NCBI RefSeq assembly: GCF_002975205.1
Contig: NZ_PCOC01000001.1
Location: 2,470,001-2,534,000 of the forward strand
Length of the DNA stretch: 64,000 nt
Direction: 5' to 3'
Source of the DNA: Ochrobactrum vermis
GTDB lineage: Bacteria; Pseudomonadota; Alphaproteobacteria; Rhizobiales; Rhizobiaceae
The translations under genes were made by a program, and so were the position numbers. The stretch's first letter is position 1, and the number at the start of each line of letters is the position of its first letter. The notes under the pieces were generated by a model that saw nothing but the letters and a program-made list of their open reading frames with translations, ran no database searches and was not told where the DNA came from. Shown here piece by piece: positions 1 to 10,880 of the stretch.

Positions 1-488
1 TCTTCCGCTCGCCATTCGGCATGCGCCGTCATCCGATCCTCGGCTATAGCCGCATGCATACCGGCGTGGACTGGGCAGCACCGCGCGGCACGCCGATCAT
101 CGCGTCCGGTAATGGCGTGGTGGAAAAAGCCGGATGGACCAACGGTTATGGCAACCAGACCTTGCTTCGCCACGCCAATGGTTATGTGAGCAGCTACAAT
201 CACCAGAACGCAATCGCCCGTGGTGTTACGGCCGGTGCACGCGTAAGACAGGGACAGGTGATCGGCTATGTTGGATCGACGGGCCTGTCGACCGGTCCTC
301 ATCTTCACTACGAGCTGATCGTGAACGGCACCAAAGTCGATCCTCTACGCATCCGCCTTCCGGACAACAAGGCACTTTCCGGCAAGGAACTCGAAGCCTT
401 CAAACAGGAACGAGACCGCATCGACACGCTTTTGAACAGCGATGAAAACGGCACCAAGCTTGCCTCGAACGGATCGACCAAGAGCTGA
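1..488 (+). CDS. M23 family metallopeptidase, C-terminal part (5' end outside window)
   Basis: Reads open from the window edge, so only the C-terminal ~160 residues are present. It has the M23 (LytM/peptidase_M23) zinc site: H-x3-D in HTGVDW and H-x-H in GPHLHYE, with the glycine-rich beta core between. Enzymes of this family cut peptidoglycan peptide cross-links in the periplasm, or act as EnvC/NlpD-like activators when zinc ligands are lost; here the ligands are intact, so catalytic activity is expected. A charged tail of about 45 residues follows the domain. It converges on the L,D-transpeptidase gene, so two wall enzymes sit tail to tail. Confidence 0.88.
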   Translation, partial: FRSPFGMRRHPILGYSRMHTGVDWAAPRGTPIIASGNGVVEKAGWTNGYGNQTLLRHANGYVSSYNHQNAIARGVTAGARVRQGQVIGYVGSTGLSTGPHLHYELIVNGTKVDPLRIRLPDNKALSGKELEAFKQERDRIDTLLNSDENGTKLASNGSTKS

Positions 489-493
489 TAAAG

Positions 494-524
494 AAAAGGC
501 CGGGCGAAAAACTCCCGGCCTTTT
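494..524. terminator. Bidirectional intrinsic terminator between M23 and L,D-transpeptidase genes
   Basis: AAAAGGCCGGG and CCCGGCCTTTT form a perfect 11-bp stem with A and T runs on its two sides, so it can stop transcription from both converging genes. Confidence 0.85.
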
Positions 525-545
525 ACTTAAAGAATGTTGTCAGAC

Positions 546-2057
546 TTACTCGGTGAACTCGACCGTAACGCCAGCCTTCACCAGCTTTGCCAGCTCTTCC
601 GCGTCCCAATTGGTTAATCGCACACAACCGTGGCTCGACGTCTTGCCGATTCTCGACGGTTCAGGCGTGCCGTGAATGCCGTAGGTCGGCTTGGAAAGCG
701 CAATCCAGACAGTACCAACCGGACCATTCGGCCCTGGCGGAATAGTCAGCACCTTGTCATTATTACCCTGCTTGAAGTTGATCTTCGGATTATAGGTGTA
801 ATTCGGATTGATCGCGATGCGCTCGACCTGAACGATGCCGGATGGCGACGGATTGTCCGACGAGCCGATGGTCGAGGGATAGGCGACGACCAGCTTGCCG
901 GTTTCGTCATAGCCGCGAACCTGCTTGCGCCCCTTATCTGCAATGATGCGGGCGACTTTGGTCCTGACAGGCTTGCCGAGATTCGGAATCTTCACAATCG
1001 AGCCGGGCTGGTTGAAGTTCACACCGGGATTGATCTCTTTCAGATAGGTCTCGTCTATATGAAATTTCTCGCCCAGCATTTCGGTGATCGAAGTATAGGC
1101 CATCGCCGGGAGCTCCGCCTTATGGGCGTAATCCTCCGGAATAGAGGCAAGATATTGCCGCCCGACATCCTCGTTGGTGATGGTATATTCCGAGAAGGCC
1201 GGGCCGCCTGTAGCTTCAAGCTCGGCATTGACGGCCGATTCGTCTATCGGGTTGATCGACTTTCCGGTCAACTCGCCATAGGCAGCAGCCGCCTTGTCGA
1301 CATTGCTTCCCGAACGACCGTCGATGACGCCTGGCGATGCACCGGCGCGGTCGAGAAGTATCTGATAGGCTGCGATCTTTGCCTTGGCGCCTTGCCCCTT
1401 TGGCATTTCGATGGCCGGAGCCATGTCGTCCGGATTGGGAACACCCCTCGGCTGCTCATAACCCGGCTGTTCGTTACCGGGCTGGCCATAATCCTGTTGG
1501 CCATCATAACCGGGATTCGCACTCGCTGAGCTCGTGTTGGTATTGTCGGGATATTGATCGCCTGCCGGAGGCAGCTCCGACCGCTGCACTTGTCCATCCC
1601 GGTTACCGCCATATTGCGGTGCCGCCGGCGCATCCGGGTAATAGTTCGGATCTTCGGGCACATTGCCAAAGCCGTCATAGGGCGCGCCACCACCGACCGG
1701 ACCATCGAGCGTCCAGTTGTCGTCGGGCTGCGGTGCGCGGCGAACCCGACGATCATAAGCGTTCGGGTCATAATTATTGGCGTCCTCGACACTGAGAATA
1801 CGCCCGCGACGATCCATGGTAACGCGGCGACCCTGTTGGTCGATAAAGACCCGCACCCGTCGATCATGATAGATTTCTTCACCCGGATCATAAAGCTGCG
1901 CAAGCTGCACGGGGCGTTCGGTAGCTGTTGCAGAACCGCCTTCCTCTGCGCGTGCACTACCGTCAACGGCGGTTGCCGCAACAGAAGCAAACAAAGCGAA
2001 ATGAAGCATGCGTATGTAATGCGCCATGAAGAATGCCCTGGGTGATCGAGAGATCAT
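546..2057 (-). CDS. L,D-transpeptidase (YkuD/ErfK family) with PG-binding-like region
   Basis: A 503-residue exported protein. An N-terminal hydrophobic signal ends near SARA/EE. A long Pro/Tyr/Gln/Asn-rich linker follows (about residues 90-215), then a PG_binding_1-like stretch (QILLDRAGASPGVIDGR, about 230-265), a LysM-like stretch (about 325-362) and a C-terminal YkuD domain with HGTPEPSRIG and the catalytic SSHGCVRL. The family makes 3-3 cross-links in peptidoglycan or attaches outer-membrane proteins to it, which is established in Rhizobiales. The ATG at 2027 is an alternative start that still leaves a full signal peptide. A CtrA-like box lies at 2071-2089, very close to the longer start, which slightly favours 2027. 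Confidence 0.9.
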   Translation of the reverse strand: MISRSPRAFFMAHYIRMLHFALFASVAATAVDGSARAEEGGSATATERPVQLAQLYDPGEEIYHDRRVRVFIDQQGRRVTMDRRGRILSVEDANNYDPNAYDRRVRRAPQPDDNWTLDGPVGGGAPYDGFGNVPEDPNYYPDAPAAPQYGGNRDGQVQRSELPPAGDQYPDNTNTSSASANPGYDGQQDYGQPGNEQPGYEQPRGVPNPDDMAPAIEMPKGQGAKAKIAAYQILLDRAGASPGVIDGRSGSNVDKAAAAYGELTGKSINPIDESAVNAELEATGGPAFSEYTITNEDVGRQYLASIPEDYAHKAELPAMAYTSITEMLGEKFHIDETYLKEINPGVNFNQPGSIVKIPNLGKPVRTKVARIIADKGRKQVRGYDETGKLVVAYPSTIGSSDNPSPSGIVQVERIAINPNYTYNPKINFKQGNNDKVLTIPPGPNGPVGTVWIALSKPTYGIHGTPEPSRIGKTSSHGCVRLTNWDAEELAKLVKAGVTVEFTE

Positions 2058-2070
2058 GGATGCCGCGAAT

Positions 2071-2089
2071 ATGGTTAATAACTGATTAG
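2071..2089 (-). promoter_or_regulatory. CtrA-like box upstream of the L,D-transpeptidase gene
   Basis: ATGGTTAA, the complement of the CtrA 8-mer TTAACCAT, followed by N7 and TTAG. One mismatch from TTAA-N7-TTAA. Inferred from consensus only. Confidence 0.4.
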
Positions 2090-2172
2090 CTGATAACAGC
2101 AGATGCCAGATGAACTGGACATGAAAATGGCCGACATCGGAGGAAACCCGGAAAAACTATCAGGATCAGTAT

Positions 2173-2208
2173 GAAAAAGGCGCCGCAACCTATCCGGTTG
2201 CGACGCCT
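2173..2208 (-). terminator. Intrinsic terminator after clpB
   Basis: On the minus strand AGGCGTCGCAACC and GGTTGCGGCGCCT pair around a short loop, and a T5 run follows. It lies about 20 bases past the clpB stop codon. Confidence 0.85.
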
Positions 2209-2230
2209 GATGGCTTCAACTCTTGAACGT

Positions 2231-4852
<2,622 letters not shown>

Positions 4853-4944
4853 AATGTCTCCTTTGCCTTCCAGCCCGTCATGCGGCGCCAGAAGATGTAT
4901 GGTGACGAAGCCCCCACAATGGGCAGGCTCCTTTTCCAGTACAG

Positions 4945-4976
4945 CATATGGGACCATCACCGGGCTTCGGCAAGGG
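4945..4976 (-). promoter_or_regulatory. Sigma-32 (RpoH)-type promoter of clpB
   Basis: On the minus strand CCCTTG (4976-4971) is followed, 18 bases after its last G, by CCCATATG (4952-4945). This resembles the RpoH consensus CTTGAA / CCCCATNT. The match is by eye; placement about 90 bp before the clpB start is sensible. Confidence 0.75.
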
Positions 4977-5001
4977 TCACATGCGCTTGCAAAACCAAAT
5001 A

Positions 5002-5028
5002 AAAATGGCGCGGAAACCGCGCCATTTT
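5002..5028 (-). terminator. Intrinsic terminator of the DUF4167 gene
   Basis: AAAATGGCGCGG and CCGCGCCATTTT form a perfect 12-bp stem with a 3-base loop, with further T residues on the minus strand. It isolates clpB from read-through. Confidence 0.85.
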
Positions 5029-5051
5029 GAAGTCGTTACGAAGATACGAAG

Positions 5052-5849
5052 TTACGCGTCGGAATTCGCAGGTTCCGATGCCGGCGTCTCATCACCGCTA
5101 TCCTTGGCAGCGCGGCGCGGACGGCCCGGACGGCGCGTGGCGCGGCGTGGTGCGGCTTCCTCGCCAGATGCAGCATCGGCGACGGGAGCGGCTTCAACGG
5201 CCACCGGTGCTGCCTGCTCGGCAACAACCTCAGCCGGAGCAGGAACCTCTTCAGCCACCGGCTGAGCCTGCGTTTCCTGCGGCTGTTCGTCGGAACGTTC
5301 GTCGGCGTTGAAACGCTCACGCTGCGGACGGCGACCGCGACCAAGGCGACGATCACGATTGTCGCGTTCGCGCGGCTGCTGACGACCTTCACCGGACTTT
5401 ACCGGCTCGCCACCATCTTCACCGTAGACAACCTCGGCAGGCGTCCCTTCGATAACCGGCTGCGGGCCGGAACCGTTGACAGGCTGCTGTGCGACGGCAG
5501 GTGTGAAGCCTGCTTCCTCATCATCCGCACCATCATCGTCGAAAGTTTCCTCGCGCTGGAACGGCACCGGATTCTGCGCCATGGCAGCCATGATGATGCG
5601 ATTGTAATGTTCAGCGTGCTGAAGATAGTTTTCCGCTATCACGCGATCACCAGATGCCTGTGCGTCTCGCGCAAGTGCCGAGTATTTTTCTGCAATATGT
5701 TGCGCATTGCCACGGATCTTCACATCCGGGCCATTGCTTTCGTAATTGCGCGACAGAGGATTGGGGCCCTTGCGGTTGTTGTTATTATTATTGTTATTAT
5801 TGTTATTGCCCCGTCCGCGCATGCGCCTGTTCTGCTGTGCTGGCCTCAT
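5052..5849 (-). CDS. DUF4167 domain protein with poly-asparagine tract
   Basis: A 265-residue protein beginning MRPAQQNRRMRGRG, followed by an unbroken run of 11 Asn, then the conserved DUF4167 core (GPNPLSRNYESNGPDVKIRG to about residue 85, with the HIAEKYSALARDAQ helix). The rest is acidic, then Arg-rich, then an Ala/Pro/Glu-rich low-complexity tail. The family is confined to alphaproteobacteria and has no proven function; the basic R/G-rich N-terminus would suit RNA binding (inference). An in-frame ATG lies two codons upstream at 5855, but AAAGAG then directly abuts it, whereas 5849 has 6-base spacing. Confidence 0.88.
   Translation of the reverse strand: MRPAQQNRRMRGRGNNNNNNNNNNNRKGPNPLSRNYESNGPDVKIRGNAQHIAEKYSALARDAQASGDRVIAENYLQHAEHYNRIIMAAMAQNPVPFQREETFDDDGADDEEAGFTPAVAQQPVNGSGPQPVIEGTPAEVVYGEDGGEPVKSGEGRQQPRERDNRDRRLGRGRRPQRERFNADERSDEQPQETQAQPVAEEVPAPAEVVAEQAAPVAVEAAPVADAASGEEAAPRRATRRPGRPRRAAKDSGDETPASEPANSDA
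5775..5807 (-). repeat. Trinucleotide (AAY)11 microsatellite encoding poly-Asn
   Basis: Eleven consecutive AAC/AAT codons inside the DUF4167 gene. Such tracts change length by slippage in whole codons, so the reading frame is kept. Confidence 0.9.
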
Positions 5850-6238
5850 ATTCATCTCTTTTCAGATTAAAGGGCGTAGAAACTCCCAGCCAAAAAAGCT
5901 GCCGGTTTCACGCTATCGAGCCATGGAGGAAGTACGCCCTAAAAACTTCCCACAAATCGACTGCTCCTGAGTTAGGTACCTCTGTAGGTCACCGAAACTC
6001 CGCGGTTGCATTAATGCATAACCATTCCGAAAAGCTTGCTCTTCGAGATTATGCTTGAAAGTCGTGTACTTCCGCACAAGCCATCCCCAAAGAACCCTCC
6101 GGGGAGCATGACCAAAAATCGTCATGGAGCATTTCCGCCACCGCCCATCAGCGGGCAAAACCATTCTGGCTGTATACGGTGGCCGGAAACTAAACGGCTT
6201 CGCCGCAAATTCCAAGTGTTTTTTAGCGGTTCGCCGCA
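5850..6238. other. Non-coding stretch between prmC and the DUF4167 gene
   Basis: About 390 bases with no supported gene. It must hold the DUF4167 promoter. A perfect 12-bp palindrome TGCATTAATGCA lies at 6007-6018, and CATGAC/GTCATG arms around an 8-base spacer lie near 6106-6125. No known RNA family recognised. Confidence 0.5.
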
Positions 6239-7108
6239 TCAAAATTGCATATTCGATTTGTGCGCGAAAAGCATGGCCCTTCTGTGGCCACCAAGATCAC
6301 TCGCCTGTCCCGCGAGAGAAAAACCTGCGCTTTCGAACAGCGCCTCAACATCCTGGAATTGTCCGGCGCCAATTTCAACGGCAACCATTCCTTCCTTATA
6401 TAGGTGATCTACTGCCTTCAGCGCAAGGGCTCTGTAAAAATTCAGCCCGTCAGCGCCGCCATCCAGTGCTGCAAGCGGATCGTGCTCGCGAACTTCCCGC
6501 GACAATCCCGCAATGTCTTCATGCGGGATATAGGGCGGGTTTGAGACGATGAGATGAAACCGCCCGCACACATTTTCGAACCAGTCGCTTCTGAGTGCTG
6601 CAAAGCGGTCGCCCACCCCATTGGCAGTTGCATTGATTCGCGCCATTGCAAGCGCTCCCTCTGCCACATCGAGACCGATGCCGTGCGCGCGCTCGAAGTG
6701 GTGCAGAAGCGAGATGATGATAGCGCCCGTTCCCGTTCCCATATCGAGCAGTTCAAGCGTGCTCGTCTTTGCCGCGAGCGCATCCAATGCCGGAATGACC
6801 AGCTCCACCAGCACTTCCGTATCGGGACGCGGTTCGAGCGTATCGGCGGAAAGCCGGAAAGGCAGGCCGAAAAAATCGCGGGCACCCATGATCCGGTGAA
6901 CCGGCTCACCCTTTACGCGCCGATCCAACGCAGCGGAGAGGCGTTCGATCACGGCAGGCTCTATCGGTTGTTCAGGTGCGGAAATCAAATCGAGCCGCGT
7001 CTTGCCTGTCGCCCATTCGACCAGCAAGCGCGCATCGAGGTCTGGCGTCTCCAGCCCCGCCGCACGAAGCCTTGCCCGTGCATCGGCCATCAGATGGTCA
7101 AGGCGCAT
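6239..7108 (-). CDS. prmC: Peptide chain release factor N5-glutamine methyltransferase PrmC (HemK)
   Basis: Methylates the Gln of the GGQ loop of release factors RF1 and RF2. It has the N-terminal helical domain, a SAM site (LLDMGTGTGAIIISLL) and the diagnostic catalytic motif NPPY in IVSNPPYIPHEDI. It lies directly downstream of prfA, its substrate, on the same strand. The frame is open to 7174, but those extra 22 codons come from a repeat element; MRLDHLMADARARLRAAGLE is the family-like N-terminus, giving 289 residues. Confidence 0.94.
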   Translation of the reverse strand: MRLDHLMADARARLRAAGLETPDLDARLLVEWATGKTRLDLISAPEQPIEPAVIERLSAALDRRVKGEPVHRIMGARDFFGLPFRLSADTLEPRPDTEVLVELVIPALDALAAKTSTLELLDMGTGTGAIIISLLHHFERAHGIGLDVAEGALAMARINATANGVGDRFAALRSDWFENVCGRFHLIVSNPPYIPHEDIAGLSREVREHDPLAALDGGADGLNFYRALALKAVDHLYKEGMVAVEIGAGQFQDVEALFESAGFSLAGQASDLGGHRRAMLFAHKSNMQF

Positions 7109-7120
7109 CTCGCTCACCCT

Positions 7121-7225
7121 TAGAGCGCATCCCGAAAAGTGTGAAACGGTTTTCGGAAAAGATGCGCGGTTCAAAACAAGTATCTAGAGCGCCGATCTGA
7201 TTCAATCAGATCGAAACGCGCTCTA
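7121..7225 (+). repeat. Bru-RS-like imperfect palindrome, family 1, copy A
   Basis: A 105-bp element bounded by TAGAGCGC and GCGCTCTA with an internal GATCTGATTCAATCAGATC palindrome. Copies at 29910-30011 (inverted) and 61878-61975 match it closely. It fills the prfA-prmC gap, and its edge supplies the TAG stop codon of prfA. Confidence 0.88.
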
Positions 7226-8296
7226 ATGGCCCAGTTCCGTCAGAAGCGCGGTCTGGTGATCGGAAATCAGCGCATCCACCAGTTCATCCAGCTCACCTTC
7301 CATAACCCTGTCGAGTTTGTAGAGCGTCAGATTGATACGGTGATCGGTGACGCGCCCCTGCGGGAAATTATAAGTGCGGATACGCTCGGAGCGATCACCG
7401 GAACCAACCTGGCTGCGCCGCGATTCCGAACGTTCGGTATCCGCCTTCTGGCGCTCCATGTCGTAGAGGCGTGCGCGCAAAATCTGCATGGCGCGGGCGC
7501 GGTTCTGGTGCTGGGATTTTTCTGCCTGAACGACCATGATGCCGGTCGGAATATGGGTAATGCGTACGGCCGAATCGGTCGTATTGACGTGCTGGCCGCC
7601 TGCGCCCGATGCGCGCATGGTATCGATGCGGATATCCTCGTTGCGGATTTCGATATCGATATCCTCCGCTTCAGGCAGAACCGCGACGGTTGCAGCCGAC
7701 GTATGAATGCGCCCGCCAGCTTCTGTTTCGGGCACACGCTGCACACGATGCACGCCCGATTCGAATTTGAGTTTGGAGAACACGCCCTTGCCGGAAACTG
7801 TGGCGATAATTTCCTTGTAGCCACCGGCATCGCCTTCGCTGGCCGAGACCAGCTCGACCCGCCAGCCCTTTTCACCGGCATAACGCTCATACATGCGGAA
7901 CAGGTCACCGGCGAACAAAGCCGCCTCAAGACCACCGGTACCGGCGCGAATTTCGAGAATGGCATTCTTTTCGTCGGCAGCATCCTTCGGCAAGAGCAGG
8001 ATCTGCACTTCCTGTTCCAGTCCATCGATACGCTTTTCGACTTCCGGCAACTCTTCCTGCACCAATGCGCGCATCTCGGCATCGTTGGTTGCATCGTCCC
8101 GCATGGCCGCCAGATCGATTGCTTCCTTGCGGGCGTCCGTCAATTCGCGAATCTTGCCAACCACCTCCTGAAGCTCGGAATATTCCGATGCGAGCTTCAC
8201 ATAGGTTTCCGAATCCGGATTGTTGGCCATCTGGCTTTCGATCATCGAGAACCGCTTCAAGAGCTGGTCCATCCGGTCCTGCGGCAATGCGATCAT
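7223..8296 (-). CDS. prfA: Peptide chain release factor 1
   Basis: Terminates translation at UAA and UAG. The 357-residue sequence has the coiled N-terminal domain, the GGQ peptidyl-hydrolysis loop in [17 protein letters not shown], and the class-I anticodon-like tripeptide region [14 protein letters not shown] (PxT form, here PET). The conserved tail [20 protein letters not shown] is present. AGGA lies 6 bases before the ATG. It sits between ptsP and prmC; the methyltransferase that modifies its GGQ is next downstream. The stop codon TAG is formed by the end of a repeat element. Confidence 0.97.
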   Translation of the reverse strand: MIALPQDRMDQLLKRFSMIESQMANNPDSETYVKLASEYSELQEVVGKIRELTDARKEAIDLAAMRDDATNDAEMRALVQEELPEVEKRIDGLEQEVQILLLPKDAADEKNAILEIRAGTGGLEAALFAGDLFRMYERYAGEKGWRVELVSASEGDAGGYKEIIATVSGKGVFSKLKFESGVHRVQRVPETEAGGRIHTSAATVAVLPEAEDIDIEIRNEDIRIDTMRASGAGGQHVNTTDSAVRITHIPTGIMVVQAEKSQHQNRARAMQILRARLYDMERQKADTERSESRRSQVGSGDRSERIRTYNFPQGRVTDHRINLTLYKLDRVMEGELDELVDALISDHQTALLTELGH

Positions 8297-8392
8297 GTCA
8301 TGTCCTAAAAATTGTCAGCGGCGTGCAAGAATACAAAACGAGACGCCGCGCAGTCCTGCACCGCGACCGTCCCCTCAGATCAATCTGCTTCG

Positions 8393-10663
8393 CTATAACG
8401 GAATATCGTTGTCTTCGGCAAATTTCATCAGCAGTTCGCGCAGCGAATGCGCACTGTTCGGCTTGTCCAGCTCCTCCGCCAGCAAGGCCGTGAGCTTGCC
8501 TGCGTCCAGCGCATCGAGCATGGCCTTGACGGGCCCGATTGCCGCCGCCGACATCGAGATCGAGCGGAAGCCGATACCCACCAGCGCCATGGCAGGAAGC
8601 GGCCTGCTGGCCATTTCACCGCACAGGGTGACCGACTTGCCGTGACGATTGCCCGTCTCCACAATGAAGCGCAAAGCGCGCAGGAAGGCAGGCGAAAGCT
8701 GGTCGAAGCGACCAGACATCAGCGAGTTGCCGCGATCGGTCGCCATCAGGAACTGGAAAAGATCATTCGAACCGACGGAGATGAAATCGACGAGCGACAT
8801 CAGTTCCTCAAGCTGCCAAAGAAGCGACGGCACCTCGATCATCGCGCCCAGTTTCAGGCACATGGGCAGCTGATGGGCGAACCGCGACAAATGACGGACT
8901 TCACGGTCGATGATCTCGCGCGCGGCCTTCACCTCGCTGACTTCCGTGATCATCGGCAGCAGGATTTTCAATTCGCGTCCGCCCGCCGCCTTCAAAAGTG
9001 CTCGTAGCTGGGTGCGCAGCAATCCCGGACGGTCGAGCGTCAGGCGGATAGCGCGCCAGCCGAGTGCCGGATTTTCTTCCTGCACGGTCGAACTGAAATA
9101 AGGGAGAACCTTGTCTCCGCCGATGTCCAGCGTCCGGAAAGTCACCGGCTTGTCGCCTGCAGCCTCGATAACCGAGCGATAGAGGCGTTCCTGCTGTTCG
9201 GCACGCGGAAATGTCGAGGCGACCATGAACTGAAGTTCGGTACGAAACAGGCCGATCCCCGCTGCGCCGGAGGCCGACAACTGCGGTAGGTCGACAAGAA
9301 GACCGGCATTCATCAGAAGCGAGATATCGACACCGTCCTTCGTGACGGACGGCTTGTCGCGCAGCTCGCGGTAATGAGCCTGACGCCGCGCCCGGAAACG
9401 AACCTTTTCGGCATAAGCCGTCTCCAGATCGGACTGCGGACGCAGATGCATGATGCCTTCATCGCCGTCGACGATGGCCGCATCGTTGTTTTCGGCCATG
9501 GATACAATACCCTTGGCCTGACCAACCACCGGAATGCCCATGGCACGGGCAACGATCACAACGTGGCTTGTGGCGGCGCCGTCCTCCAGAACGACACCGC
9601 GCAAGCGTTCGCGCGGATAATCCAGAAGTTCGGCAGCTCCCATGGAGCGGGCAACGATGATCGCATCCTTGACCAGCGATTCGGCGATGGTCTTGATGTC
9701 GCGCCCCATGAGCTGGCGCAGAAGGCGATTCGCCAGATCATCAAAATCCGACAGGCGTTCGCGCATATAGGGATCGGTCAGGTGCACCATGCGCGCGCGT
9801 GTGTCGCTCTGCACCTTCTCGACCGCCGCTTCTGCAGTCAGACCGTTGTGAATAGCCTCTTCCAGACGGCGCACCCAACCGCGGTCATGAGCAAACATGC
9901 GATAAGCTTCGAGCACTTCGCGATGCTCACCTTCCGCCGCCACATCGCGGCGCGACAGCATGTCATCGATGGAGATACGCAGGCTGCCCAGCGCTTCGTC
10001 GAGCCGGTTGAGTTCCGCCTGACTGTCCTCGTTGAAAAGATTGGTGACGACGATGCGCGGTTCATGCAGAACCACATGGCCAAGACCAATACCGTCGTTG
10101 AAAGCATGTCCTGTCACGCTCATCGGGCGGCCGAGATCAAGCTCTATGCCCGGACGGGCCAGACGCAGACCGTCGCCGGTTGCGATGATTTCGGCAAGGA
10201 CCATGGCGGTGGTTTCAAGTGCTTCAACCTCGTCTTCCCGATAAGCCCGCTTGGTCTTGTTCTGGACGACAAGAACGCCCAAAGTACGGCCAGCGCGCAA
10301 GACGGGAACGCCAAGGAAGGAATTGTAGGCTTCTTCACCCGTTTCCGGCAGATAGGCGAAGGCCGGATGGCTTTGCGCATCCGTCAGATTGAGAGGACGG
10401 GCACTTGCCGCAATCGTACCGACCAGGCCCTGACCGAGGCGAAGCTGGGCAAGGTGAACAGCCTGCGGATTGAGGCCTTCGGTCGCGTAAAGTTCGAGAA
10501 CGCCGTCGGCGCGCAATATGTAGAAGGAGCAGACTTCCGCGACCATGTTCTGGGCGATTTCACGAACGATCCGGTCAAGGCGCGCCTGCGGTTCCAGCGG
10601 CTCCGCCATCAATTCGCGCAACCGCTTGAGCAGTACGCGGGGACCGGTTGTCAGCTCACGCAT
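8393..10663 (-). CDS. ptsP: Phosphoenolpyruvate-protein phosphotransferase PtsP (enzyme I-Ntr)
   Basis: First enzyme of the nitrogen PTS: takes phosphate from PEP and passes it to NPr. A 756-residue protein with an N-terminal GAF sensor domain (about residues 20-160), the enzyme I N-terminal domain, the swivelling His domain (DGAATSHVVIVARAMGIPVVG, phospho-accepting His) and the PEP-binding barrel with the catalytic CGEMA. The GAF domain separates it from carbohydrate enzyme I. It lies between lysC and prfA, an order shared in Rhizobiales. AAAGGAG lies before the start. No terminator is seen between ptsP and prfA. Confidence 0.96.
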   Translation of the reverse strand: MRELTTGPRVLLKRLRELMAEPLEPQARLDRIVREIAQNMVAEVCSFYILRADGVLELYATEGLNPQAVHLAQLRLGQGLVGTIAASARPLNLTDAQSHPAFAYLPETGEEAYNSFLGVPVLRAGRTLGVLVVQNKTKRAYREDEVEALETTAMVLAEIIATGDGLRLARPGIELDLGRPMSVTGHAFNDGIGLGHVVLHEPRIVVTNLFNEDSQAELNRLDEALGSLRISIDDMLSRRDVAAEGEHREVLEAYRMFAHDRGWVRRLEEAIHNGLTAEAAVEKVQSDTRARMVHLTDPYMRERLSDFDDLANRLLRQLMGRDIKTIAESLVKDAIIVARSMGAAELLDYPRERLRGVVLEDGAATSHVVIVARAMGIPVVGQAKGIVSMAENNDAAIVDGDEGIMHLRPQSDLETAYAEKVRFRARRQAHYRELRDKPSVTKDGVDISLLMNAGLLVDLPQLSASGAAGIGLFRTELQFMVASTFPRAEQQERLYRSVIEAAGDKPVTFRTLDIGGDKVLPYFSSTVQEENPALGWRAIRLTLDRPGLLRTQLRALLKAAGGRELKILLPMITEVSEVKAAREIIDREVRHLSRFAHQLPMCLKLGAMIEVPSLLWQLEELMSLVDFISVGSNDLFQFLMATDRGNSLMSGRFDQLSPAFLRALRFIVETGNRHGKSVTLCGEMASRPLPAMALVGIGFRSISMSAAAIGPVKAMLDALDAGKLTALLAEELDKPNSAHSLRELLMKFAEDNDIPL

Positions 10664-10880
10664 GATCGTCGGGGGCTCCTTTCAGGTTGCTGACGCGCTT
10701 TCGCCAGCTGATTCCCAATACCTGCCCGCGAAGCGTTACGCCAATCCCTTTGTGAGCATTTTTGACACGCGCGTCCAGAACAAATAGTCGCGCCTCGCAA
10801 AATGTTGCGGAGCCGCGCACCCTTTCGGATACGCGGCCCGGTGTACAACTATGTTTCAAAATGGAATGTGAACCGGCTGA

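Noticed and set aside
4853..4960. 36-codon N-terminal extension of ClpB
   Set aside because: The upstream ATG lies within the sigma-32-type promoter, and the family start MNIEKYTERV has a good ribosome-binding site.
7109..7174. 22-codon N-terminal extension of PrmC
   Set aside because: These codons are translation of the Bru-RS-like repeat; the same residues appear wherever the repeat is read in that frame.
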